Shown: piece by piece, positions 1 through 8,020 of the stretch
Numbering within the stretch: the first letter of the stretch is position 1
Layout: the number at the start of each line of letters is the position of its first letter
NCBI GenBank assembly: GCA_051002015.1
Contig: JBPCMS010000070.1
Coordinates: 1 to 14,878 of the forward strand
From: JACDBE01 sp051002015
Lineage (GTDB): Bacteria > Actinomycetota > Acidimicrobiia > Spongiisociales > UBA5794
DNA length: 14,878 nucleotides
Reading direction: 5' to 3'
Notes under the pieces: generated by a model
Told to the model about the DNA's origin: nothing
Seen by the model: only the letters and a program-made list of their open reading frames with translations
Databases searched by the model: none
Translations under genes and position numbers: made by a program

Positions 1-4
1 GCGC

Positions 5-762
5 TCAGCGGCCCACCAGCCGCCGGTCGCTGAACATGGCCTTGAGGTAGTCGCGGTTCATCAGAGCGATGGTGTCGACGCTGATGCTCTTGGGGCAGGC
101 GGTCTCGCACTCGCCGTGGTTGGTGCACGACCCGAAGAACGACTCCATCGTGTCGACCATGGCGATGGTGCGGCGATCACGCTCGGTCTGACCCTGGGGG
201 AGCAGGTTGAGGTGGGCCAGCTTGGCGGCGGTGAACAGCTGGGCGGCGCTGTTGGGGCAGGCGGCTACACAGGCGCCGCACCCGATGCAGACGGCGGCGT
301 CCATGGCGGCATCGGCCGCATCCTTCGGCACCAGGATCTCGTTGGCGTCGGGGGCGCTCCCGGTCGACACCGATATGTAGCCGCCCGCCTCGATGATGCG
401 GTCGAATGCCGAGCGGTCGACCATGAGGTCGCGCACCACGGGGAATGCGGCCCCCCGCCACGGCTCGACCACCACGGTGGCGCCGTCGTCGAACTTTCGC
501 ATGTGGAGTTGGCAGGTGGCGGTCCCCAGCTGCGGTCCGTGGGCGACACCGTCGATCATCACCCCGCAGCTGCCGCAGATCCCCTCACGGCAGTCGTGGT
601 CGAAGACGATCGGCTCCTGACCGGACCGCTCCAGCCTCTCGTTGACGATGTCGAGCATCTCGAGGAACGAGGCTTCCGGGGAGATGCCGTCCGCCTGGTA
701 GGTCTCGAAGCGGCCCGGTGCGTCGGGTCCGGGCTGGCGCCATACCCGCAGGGTCAGGTCCA

Positions 763-763
<1 letters not shown>
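5..763 (-). CDS. sdhB: Succinate dehydrogenase iron-sulfur subunit SdhB
   Basis: This is the electron-transfer subunit of respiratory complex II. It carries electrons from the SdhA flavin to the membrane quinone site. The 252-residue product has the plant-type 2Fe-2S ligands C58, C63, C66 and C84 (CREGICGSC motif). The second domain has C159, C162, C165 and C169 followed by C213, C219 and C223. By family analogy the 4Fe-4S cluster uses 159/162/165/223 and the 3Fe-4S cluster 169/213/219. The set is complete. The GTG start at 763 was chosen because its first base is the last base of the sdhA TAG stop (TAGTG), an AGGAG lies about 9 bases upstream, and the protein begins just where family homology starts. 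Longer readings in this frame run antisense-like through sdhA and are not real. It is the last gene of sdhCAB. No terminator is visible in the 4 bases left before the window edge. Confidence 0.96.
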
Positions 764-2687
<1,924 letters not shown>

Positions 2688-2691
<4 letters not shown>

Positions 2692-3407
2692 CCGATCACC
2701 CCGAGCTGGACGGCGATGGGCACGGTGAGGAACCCCCCGGCGACGACGACGGCGAACACGGTGGCGAACGTCCTCCGGTACCTGTTGAACCTGGGGTTGT
2801 TGATCCCAAGGCTCTGGAACATGCTCCACGCCCCGTGCCACACGTGCAGCGAGAGGGCACCCATGGCGATGACGTACAGCAGGAAGACGGGCCAGCGCTC
2901 CAGGCTGGACATCAGGTTGCCGTAGACGTCCCCCCTGACGAAGTCGGGGTTCACCGCCTCGACCCCCCAGGTGAAGTCGGCCAGATGCCAGATCAGGAAC
3001 AGCAGGATGATGACGCCGCTCCAGCGCATGGTGCGCGAGGCATAGCTGGCGGCGAGGTAGTGGCGGCTGTCGTACGAACCGGCTCGGGCCCTCCGGTTGG
3101 TCATGGTCAGCGAGTAGGCGGCGTGGATGTGGACGGCGAGGGCGATCGCCACCGGGATGCGTAGCCCCAACCACAGCAGCAGGGTGCGGGGGAGCAGCGG
3201 CTCGCCGAGGTCGCGCAACGCCTCGCCGTAGTGGTTGACCTGCTCGGGACCCTCGAAGGCGTGGAGGTTGCCCACCATGTGGGCGAACACGAAGAGCAGG
3301 AGGAGGATGCCGGAGATGGCCATGGCGTACTTCTTGCCGATGTCGCTCCGGTAGATGCCGAGGAGCCCGGACCGCTCGGTGCGGGCTTCCGGTTGGGTCG
3401 TGGTCAC
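2688..3407 (-). CDS. sdhC: Succinate dehydrogenase cytochrome b558 membrane subunit SdhC
   Basis: This 239-residue membrane anchor binds heme and quinone and docks SdhAB to the membrane. Five hydrophobic segments are visible, roughly residues 26-50, 73-102, 125-150, 172-198 and 212-235. Histidines sit where di-heme ligands are expected: H43/H49 in AHMVGNLHAF, the VHIH pair, IWH, and LHVWH. A single five-helix subunit replaces the separate SdhC and SdhD of the classical enzyme, matching the b558 family of Bacillus, Wolinella and many actinobacteria. The GTG start at 3407 has AAAGGA 5 bases upstream. It is the first gene of the operon, followed by a four-base overlap with sdhA. An extended -10 lies about 27 bases before the start. 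Confidence 0.95.
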
Positions 3408-3433
3408 CGCCGTCCTTTCTCGACCGCCGGGCC

Positions 3434-3442
3434 ATTATGACA
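3434..3442 (-). promoter_or_regulatory. Putative extended -10 promoter of sdhCAB
   Basis: Read on the minus strand the sequence is TGTCATAAT, which is a TGn extension plus CATAAT (5 of 6 to TATAAT). The hexamer ends 26 bases before the sdhC GTG, leaving a leader of about 20 bases that contains the AAAGGA ribosome site. No convincing -35 hexamer sits 16-18 bases upstream, which suits an extended -10 promoter or one needing an activator. Assigned by eye; no transcript data. Confidence 0.5.
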
Positions 3443-3529
3443 CCCGCTCCGCCCGGCCACTCGCTGCCGCCGACATGCCCCCTCCGCAGAGGAGCGGACC
3501 GGTGACGCCTTGATCTCTGTGGATTCCGG

Positions 3530-3558
3530 TTGACAGGCGCGCCCCGGGTTGGGAGAAT
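3530..3558 (+). promoter_or_regulatory. Putative sigma-70-type promoter of the whiB-like gene
   Basis: A perfect TTGACA -35 (3530-3535) is followed after 17 bases by GAGAAT (3553-3558), 4 of 6 to TATAAT. This predicts a start near 3565 and a leader of about 30 bases before the GTG at 3595. It is the best consensus promoter in the window. The sdhC promoter points the other way about 90 bases off, so one regulator could act on both. Confidence 0.6.
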
Positions 3559-3594
3559 CACACCGGCGTAATTACATCGGTGTAGGGGGTAGGC

Positions 3595-3876
3595 GTGTTC
3601 ACCCATCTGCTCGAGATCCTGGCATCCGACCAGCTGGCTTGGCAGGACCTCGCCAACTGCAGAGGTGCCGACCCCGATCTGTTCTTCCCGGAGCGAGGGG
3701 CTTCGACTCGGACCGCCAAGTCGATCTGCCGCCAGTGCTCGGTGCGTGCCCAATGCCTGGAGTTCGCCATCGTCTCCTCCGAGAAGTTCGGGATCTGGGG
3801 TGGTCTGTCCGAGCGGGAGCGGCGCAAGATCCGGCGGGAGCGGGCCGTTGCCACCGCCGGCCGCAAGGTGGGGTGA
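3595..3876 (+). CDS. whiB: WhiB-family iron-sulfur transcriptional regulator (WhiB/WhiB2-like)
   Basis: This is a 93-residue Wbl protein, a family found only in actinobacteria and their phages. Members bind a 4Fe-4S cluster and regulate transcription by contacting the principal sigma factor. Cluster ligands are C22, C45, C48 and C54 (CX22CX2CX5C). The GIWGG turn follows at 66-70 and then a basic tail (RERRKIRRER) for DNA contact. The segments DPDLFFPERG and FGIWGGLSERERR are closest, from memory, to the WhiB (Streptomyces)/WhiB2-WhmD subgroup linked to cell division and sporulation septation; this subgroup call is an inference. The GTG start has AGGGGG 5 bases upstream. The gene stands alone, divergent from sdhCAB, with its own promoter. 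Confidence 0.93.
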   Translation: MFTHLLEILASDQLAWQDLANCRGADPDLFFPERGASTRTAKSICRQCSVRAQCLEFAIVSSEKFGIWGGLSERERRKIRRERAVATAGRKVG

Positions 3877-3910
3877 CGGCGCCCACACGCGATTCCGTCG
3901 CCACGGTCCG

Positions 3911-3916
3911 TACAAT
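3911..3916 (+). promoter_or_regulatory. Putative -10 element for the gene at 3950
   Basis: TACAAT (5 of 6 to TATAAT) lies in the 73-base gap after the whiB-like gene. It predicts a start near 3923 and a short leader holding AGGAG (3936-3940). No good -35 is seen. It suggests the next gene has its own promoter and does not depend on readthrough. Confidence 0.4.
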
Positions 3917-3949
3917 CACGGCGACAGCTACCCATAGGAGTCGTCCGTT

Positions 3950-4861
3950 GTGGACCCCCTCGTCGCCGCCATCCTGATCGCCGTCGTCGTCATCGTCGCC
4001 CTGATGCTGCTCCTCCGCTCCCGGTCGGGACCGACCTCCGAGTCGGTGACGATGTCGCCGGCATCACGTGGGATCGACGATGGCGGGTTCCATCCCCCGG
4101 CGTCAAGCTTCCACGTCAGCGGCGGCGACGCCCACGTCGAGTTCGACGTCCCCCTCCCCGAAGGCGACGTCGATCCGCTGCTGCGCGACATCCTGGTGGG
4201 GGAGGCGGTGGAGGTGCTGCGCGCCAAGCGGGCGCACCTTCCGTTGGCCGGGGTGTCGACGGTCCACGCCTATGCGGTGCGGGACGCGGCGCCGGTCCGG
4301 GTCGGCAAGCTGACGCTGGACGGGCCGGGGGTGCTGCCCCCGCCGCCGACCAAGGAGCATCCGATCTTCGGGCGGCACCATGGTGTCGACGTCTTCGAGG
4401 AGCTGTCCGGACCGCTGCCCGGGGTCGAGACGCATCTGCCATCCGATGATCTCGCCCCGCTGCTCACCGACATCCGCCTCACCGGCAGGCAGGATGCCGG
4501 GCTGAGGGCGCAGGGGATCGACCCCGCGGCGGCGTCGACGCCCGACCTGGTGGTGGGGCTGCTCCGTCTCGGCGGCTACGTCGTCGACGGCGGCGGGGCG
4601 GCGTTCACCGCCAGCCGCGACGGCGTCGTTCACTACGTCGCGGTGGTGGAGCATATCCCGGGGAGCCACCCCGAGCTGTCCGAGAGCGTCCTCGACCAGT
4701 TCATGGTGCGCTTCGGGGCGTCGAATGCCGCTCGGGGGCTGCTCTTCACTCCCAAGTACGGACCCTTCCTCATCTACGACAAGGAGCGGCGCCAGCCCAA
4801 GGTCCGGTTCGTGACCAGGGAGCGTTTCCAGACCTTTGTCAACTCGATCGCCCTGGGCTGA
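3950..4861 (+). CDS. Membrane-anchored protein of unknown function, possible degenerate Mrr-like nuclease fold
   Basis: I do not recognise this 303-residue protein as a named family. Residues 4-24 form one hydrophobic segment followed by RSRS, so the rest should face the cytoplasm. A linker (about 30-60) leads to a domain at about 60-140 containing DPLLRDILVGEAVEVLRAKR. Then comes a proline-rich patch (PPPP) and a C-terminal domain from about 197. That domain, with LLRLGGYVV, an SRDG turn (D224), VAVVEH (E234) and an ARGLLFT strand, recalls the layout of Mrr-type PD-(D/E)xK nucleases. However, the QxK signature is absent and a His follows the Glu, so activity is doubtful. GTG start with AGGAG 9 bases upstream. 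The next gene is tatA, 66 bases on with its own promoter, so no functional link follows. Confidence 0.8.
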   Translation: MDPLVAAILIAVVVIVALMLLLRSRSGPTSESVTMSPASRGIDDGGFHPPASSFHVSGGDAHVEFDVPLPEGDVDPLLRDILVGEAVEVLRAKRAHLPLAGVSTVHAYAVRDAAPVRVGKLTLDGPGVLPPPPTKEHPIFGRHHGVDVFEELSGPLPGVETHLPSDDLAPLLTDIRLTGRQDAGLRAQGIDPAAASTPDLVVGLLRLGGYVVDGGGAAFTASRDGVVHYVAVVEHIPGSHPELSESVLDQFMVRFGASNAARGLLFTPKYGPFLIYDKERRQPKVRFVTRERFQTFVNSIALG

Positions 4862-4894
4862 GCGGCCCGCCGTCCGGTAGGTGCTGCCCGGGGG

Positions 4895-4900
4895 TACACT
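4895..4900 (+). promoter_or_regulatory. Putative -10 element of tatA
   Basis: TACACT (4 of 6, TAnnnT type) lies in the gap before tatA, predicting a start near 4907 just ahead of the strong ribosome site GGAAGGAG (4911-4918). No clear -35 is seen. Confidence 0.4.
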
Positions 4901-4927
4901 CGGATCACCAGGAAGGAGATCCCCACG

Positions 4928-5113
4928 ATGTTCAAGCAGGTCGGCGCCTGGGAGATCATTCTGATCCTCGGCGTCCTGTTGCTGATGTTCGGGGCCCGCA
5001 AGCTTCCCGATCTCGCCCGCTCCATCGGCGCCTCCGCCAAGGAGTTTCGCAAGGGCCTCGACGAGGGCGCCACCGAAGACGCCGTCGAGGACGAGAAGCA
5101 GCCCACCGAGTAG
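4928..5113 (+). CDS. tatA: Sec-independent protein translocase subunit TatA
   Basis: This is a TatA/E-type subunit of the twin-arginine translocase, which exports folded proteins across the cytoplasmic membrane. The 61-residue protein has the standard layout: a short N-terminus, a membrane helix at about 8-22, the FGARKLPDLARSIG hinge plus amphipathic helix (about 22-45), and an acidic tail rich in Glu and Asp. The ATG is preceded by GGAAGGAG 9 bases away. The small size and short tail favour TatA over TatB. No tatC or tatB is adjacent, so this is an isolated copy or the partners lie elsewhere. The gene ends at a long inverted repeat facing a convergent gene. Confidence 0.93.
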   Translation: MFKQVGAWEIILILGVLLLMFGARKLPDLARSIGASAKEFRKGLDEGATEDAVEDEKQPTE

Positions 5114-5121
5114 CCCGGTGT

Positions 5122-5171
5122 TTTCTTAGGACCGAAATGCGTCACAGGTGACGCGTTCGGATCCTAAGAAA
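5122..5171. terminator. Long inverted repeat between convergent tatA and acyl-CoA dehydrogenase genes
   Basis: Arms 5122-5145 and 5148-5171 pair almost fully: the outer ten bases TTTCTTAGGA match perfectly and the inner GCGTCAC/GTGACGC matches perfectly. Between them the CCGAA block pairs with a one-base shift on each side and one T/C mismatch. Only two bases separate the arms, so the closing pair must open into a four-base loop. Neither strand has a U-run after the hairpin, so this is not a classic intrinsic terminator, but its place between two convergent stops fits a bidirectional terminator or mRNA 3'-end stabiliser. The right arm contains the TAG stop (5164-5166) of the minus-strand gene. 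Confidence 0.6.
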
Positions 5172-6435
5172 CGCGAGGTTGGATGCGGCCGAGTTCGCCA
5201 CGGGCCACCACCATCGTGTGGACCTCGTCGGGACCGTCGGCGATGCGAAGCGTCCTGGTCATGGCGTACATGCGCGCCAGGGGGAAGTCATCGGAGACAC
5301 CGGCGCCGCCGTGCACCTGGATGGCGTGGTCGATCACCCACAGAGCGGTGCGGGGAACCACCACCTTGATCGCCGAGATCTCGGTGCGGGCCGCCTGGTT
5401 GCCCACGGTGTCGATCAGCCATGCGGTCTTCAGCACCAGCAGCCGGGCCTGCTCGATCCGCCACCTGGACTCGGCGATCCACTCCTGGACCACCCCCTTC
5501 TCGCTGAGCAGTGACCCGAAGGCGTGGCGCTCCCCGGCGCGGGCGATCATCAGGTCGAGCGCCCGTTCCGCCATCCCGATGGCCCGCATGCAGTGGTGAA
5601 TGCGGCCCGGGCCGAGCCGGGCCTGGGCGATCATCGCCCCCTGCCCCTCGCCGGCGATCAGGTTCTCCCGGGGGACCCGTACACCCTCGAACCGAACCAC
5701 CCCGTGACCCCCCCGGTCGTGGTAGCCAAACACCGGTAGGCCCCGCTCCACCTCCACCCCGGGGGTGTCCATGGGGACCAGGATCATCGAATGTCGGTGC
5801 CGGGGATCGCCCTCCGGGTCGGTCACCCCCATCACGATGGCGATCTTGCAGGTGTCGCCGAGGGCGCCGGTGGTCCACCACTTCCGCCCGGTGATCACGT
5901 ACCCGTCACCATCGGCGACGATCGCCGTCTCCAGGTTGCGGGGATCGGAGCTGGCCACCGCCGGTTCGGTCATGGCGAAGCAGCTCCGGATCTCGCCGTC
6001 GAGCAGCGGGACCAGCCACCGTTCCTGCTGCTCGGGGGTGCCGAACATCGACAGCACCTCCATGTTGCCGGTGTCTGGCGCCGAGCAGTTGGTGGCCTCG
6101 GGGGCGAGCTCGATGGAGCGCCCCATGTTCTCGGCCAGCGGGGCGTAGTCGGTGTTGGACAGCCCCGCCCCCCATAGTTCCTCGGGGTGGAACAGGTTCC
6201 ACAGCCCGACACCTCGAGCCGTGGCCTTCAGCGTCTCCAGGACCGGGGTGGCGTTGACCGGGTCGCCGGACGACCTGCGCTGCTCCTCGTGGACCCGCTC
6301 CGCCGGGTAGACGTGCTCCTCCATGAAGCCGTCGAGGGCGGTGCGCAGCGCCTCGCAGCGTGCGGAATGGGCGAACTCGATGGCGAACCTCCCAGCCGGG
6401 GGCGCCAGCCTACGGGGCCGGCCGGCTCCCGGCAC
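5164..6435 (-). CDS. Acyl-CoA dehydrogenase, FadE2/ACAD11-like
   Basis: This flavoenzyme should introduce a trans-2 double bond into an acyl-CoA; the substrate is not evident. N-terminal helical, middle beta (CFAMTEPAVASSD, GRKWWTTGA) and C-terminal helical domains are all present. The segments APEATNCSAPDTGNMEV and LGPGRIHHCMR mark the FadE2/ACAD10-11 subgroup. Where medium-chain enzymes carry the catalytic Glu, this protein reads ADGPDEVH, with Asp at residue 400 in the aligned place. The start is uncertain. The GTG at 6435 is the outermost conventional codon but has no ribosome site. Family homology begins at residue 19, an ATC codon (6381-6379) preceded by GGGAGG at 6 bases, which would give a normal 405-residue protein. 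The next in-frame ATG would cut off part of the first helix. The stop lies inside an inverted repeat. Confidence 0.93.
   Translation of the reverse strand: MPGAGRPRRLAPPAGRFAIEFAHSARCEALRTALDGFMEEHVYPAERVHEEQRRSSGDPVNATPVLETLKATARGVGLWNLFHPEELWGAGLSNTDYAPLAENMGRSIELAPEATNCSAPDTGNMEVLSMFGTPEQQERWLVPLLDGEIRSCFAMTEPAVASSDPRNLETAIVADGDGYVITGRKWWTTGALGDTCKIAIVMGVTDPEGDPRHRHSMILVPMDTPGVEVERGLPVFGYHDRGGHGVVRFEGVRVPRENLIAGEGQGAMIAQARLGPGRIHHCMRAIGMAERALDLMIARAGERHAFGSLLSEKGVVQEWIAESRWRIEQARLLVLKTAWLIDTVGNQAARTEISAIKVVVPRTALWVIDHAIQVHGGAGVSDDFPLARMYAMTRTLRIADGPDEVHTMVVARGELGRIQPRVS
6388..6412 (-). promoter_or_regulatory. Putative -10 and ribosome site deciding the acyl-CoA dehydrogenase start
   Basis: On the minus strand TAGGCT (6412-6407, TAnnnT type) predicts a transcript starting near 6400, downstream of the GTG at 6435. 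A strong GGGAGG (6393-6388) then sits 6 bases before an ATC codon. Together they favour translation from the ATC or from an ATG that is misread here. The hexamer match is weak on its own (3 of 6). Confidence 0.35.
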
Positions 6436-6564
6436 AAGGGCTTCGGGATCATGCGGTCGTCGACGGTGTGATGGCCGGCGACTACCACCGGCGGCAGCTC
6501 GGTGGGGACGGCGCGCAACGACATGTCCTTCGCCGAACTCGAGGTCAGGCTCGAGAGTTAGCCA

Positions 6565-6951
6565 TCAGACTGCGATCACGACCAGCCCGGGCACATCGAG
6601 GTAGTCGTCGTCCTGGGTGACCACCGGCACATCGAGGGCCATGGCTGTAGCCGCGATCCACGAGTCGTTGACCGGCATCCGCTTCCCCGCCTGGTGCAGG
6701 CTCACCCGGAGCCGGGCCCACACCTCGGCGACCCGCTGGTCCACCGGCACCGGCTCCAACGCCAGCGCCGCCGACAGGGTGGCGAGCCGCCGGTCGCGGG
6801 TCGTGACGTCGACCGCTGCCAGCACACCGGCCCGCAGCTCGCCGATCGTGACCACGGAGACCGCCAGGACATCGGGCAGGGCGTCGAAGGAGACGCCCCG
6901 GCCCGATTCTCGGGCGATGAACAGGCTGGTGTCGGCGAGACCGCGGTTCAC
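6565..6951 (-). CDS. vapC: VapC-type PIN-domain toxin ribonuclease
   Basis: This 128-residue PIN domain is the likely toxin of a type II toxin-antitoxin pair; VapC enzymes cleave RNA, often tRNA. The acidic pocket is complete: D7 in LADTS, E38 in GELRAG, D96 in NDSWIAA and D114-D116 in TQDDDY. The length is typical. The GTG start overlaps the antitoxin stop by four bases (GTGA), so its synthesis is probably coupled to antitoxin translation, as usual in these operons. The RNA target cannot be inferred. After the stop (6565) a 129-base gap leads to the acyl-CoA dehydrogenase gene, and no terminator is seen in it. Confidence 0.92.
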   Translation of the reverse strand: MNRGLADTSLFIARESGRGVSFDALPDVLAVSVVTIGELRAGVLAAVDVTTRDRRLATLSAALALEPVPVDQRVAEVWARLRVSLHQAGKRMPVNDSWIAATAMALDVPVVTQDDDYLDVPGLVVIAV

Positions 6952-7199
6952 TTCGCCAGGTCGTCGGTGGTGTCGGGGGCGAGGGCGGCAAGCTCGTCGC
7001 CGAGGCCGGGATCAGCCTGATTGGCCAGCACCAACGCGGCGAACTGGCGCCGCGGCATCCACCGCGGTCGTTCCCCGATCGGCCGTAGCACCGCCCGGGG
7101 CCTGCCGTCGACGGTGATGGTGATCTCCTCGCCGGCGGCCACCCGGTCGAGCAGTCGGCGGGTCTGGTTGCGTAGCTCTCTCGACGCCACCTCGGTCAT
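6948..7199 (-). CDS. vapB: VapB antitoxin of the Phd/YefM type
   Basis: This 83-residue antitoxin should neutralise the adjacent PIN toxin and repress the operon. The N-terminal half (VASRELRNQTRRLLDRVAAGEEITITVDGR in outline) has the Phd/YefM DNA-binding fold pattern: a short strand, the ELR..T..LLD helix, then GE.I.IT.DGRP.AVL. The C-terminal half is proline- and acid-rich, as expected for the toxin-binding tail. The ATG start at 7199 has no ribosome site upstream, but a TACGAT -10 ends only 6 bases before it, so the message is probably leaderless. An inverted repeat overlapping that -10 is the probable operator. Confidence 0.92.
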   Translation of the reverse strand: MTEVASRELRNQTRRLLDRVAAGEEITITVDGRPRAVLRPIGERPRWMPRRQFAALVLANQADPGLGDELAALAPDTTDDLAK

Positions 7200-7205
7200 G
7201 CCACA

Positions 7206-7225
7206 ATCGTAGCACCGTGGCTACG
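7206..7225 (-). promoter_or_regulatory. Leaderless promoter and operator of vapBC
   Basis: On the minus strand TACGAT (7211-7206) fits the TAnnnT -10 form. It is followed by six bases and then the vapB ATG, so transcription should begin at or next to the start codon. An inverted repeat with perfect 6-bp arms and a 6-base spacer, CGTAGC-N6-GCTACG (7208-7225), overlaps the -10. Binding there would block the polymerase, fitting autorepression by VapB or VapBC. No -35 consensus is visible. Confidence 0.5.
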
Positions 7226-7236
7226 GATGCCGCAGG

Positions 7237-7285
7237 GAACTTTGAGCGTCTGACATCGCTGGGTGGTGTGAAGCGCTCAAAGTTC
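7237..7285. terminator. Inverted repeat downstream of phoU
   Basis: Perfect 12-bp arms GAACTTTGAGCG (7237-7248) and its complement (7274-7285) enclose 25 bases. Pairing can continue into the spacer through ACA/TGT with mismatches. It begins 18 bases after the phoU stop on the minus strand and ends before the vapBC promoter, a natural place for a terminator of the pst-phoU operon. No U-run follows on either strand, so it could also be a transcript-end stabiliser. Confidence 0.5.
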
Positions 7286-7302
7286 GTGCGAGACGGGTGA
7301 GG

Positions 7303-8004
7303 TCAGGGCTCGTCGGAGAAGACGATCCGGTTGGTGTCGGGGAACTCGGAGGTGAGGACGTAGGTGACGTTCTCGGCGATGTTGACCGCGTGGTCGCCGA
7401 TCCGTTCCAGGTAGCGGGCCACCTTTGACATGGTGATCGCCGTCTCCAACCCGATCGCCTCCGCATCGGCCCCGATCTCGGTGTAGGCGCGTCCGATCAG
7501 GTCGTCGAGCTCGTCGTCCGCCTGGTCGAGCCGGATCCCCGCCTCCTTGTAGGGCTCGGCGAGCGCTTCGACGGACATGGCGAACAGCCCGGCGGCGGTG
7601 TCGATGGCGCGGGAGAAGATGGCCTGCAGACCCGGGATCTCGGGGAAGCCCTCCTCCCGCTCCAGGGCGTTGACGCAGTTGACCACCAGATCGCCCGAGC
7701 GCTCCTGCTCGTAGAGGATGCGGGTGGCGGCGATGAGGAACCGGAGGTCTCTGGCCACCGGCTGCTGCCGGGCCAGCGTCTCGAAGGTACGCCGCTCCAA
7801 CGCCAGGTATCGGCGGTCGATCTCCATGTCGCCGTCCCGAACCTCGGCGATGAGGTCGAGCCTGCCGTGGCGCATCGCCTCCCCGGCGCGCCGAAGGTTC
7901 TCCACGATCAGCGACCCGATCTCGACCATGCCCTGGCGCAGCTCGTCGAGCACGGCGTCGAACTCGGCCCTGAGGTCGTCTGGGTTGCTCCGATTCGTGA
8001 TCAT
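7303..8004 (-). CDS. phoU: Phosphate signalling regulator PhoU
   Basis: PhoU links the PstSCAB transporter to the phosphate histidine kinase and keeps the Pho response off when phosphate is sufficient. The 233-residue product is all helical with the two PhoU repeats. The first has FDAVLDELRQGMVEIGSLIVENL and EIDRRYLALERR in outline; the second has SVEALAE and the conserved ARYLERIGDHAVNIAE segment, where acidic residues bind metal in family members. The ATG at 8004 lies 16 bases after the pstB stop. The ribosome site is weak (GAG next to the start, AGGGA about 13 bases upstream), so coupling to pstB is likely. Last gene of the pst operon, followed by an inverted repeat. Confidence 0.96.
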   Translation of the reverse strand: MITNRSNPDDLRAEFDAVLDELRQGMVEIGSLIVENLRRAGEAMRHGRLDLIAEVRDGDMEIDRRYLALERRTFETLARQQPVARDLRFLIAATRILYEQERSGDLVVNCVNALEREEGFPEIPGLQAIFSRAIDTAAGLFAMSVEALAEPYKEAGIRLDQADDELDDLIGRAYTEIGADAEAIGLETAITMSKVARYLERIGDHAVNIAENVTYVLTSEFPDTNRIVFSDEP

Positions 8005-8020
8005 CTCTTGGTGCTGTCCC

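Noticed and set aside
6436..6564. Possible small gene on the minus strand starting at the ATG at 6524
   Set aside because: It begins near a plausible GAAGGA, but the frame soon runs into a shadow of the acyl-CoA dehydrogenase and no homology is recognised. The gap otherwise shows nothing.
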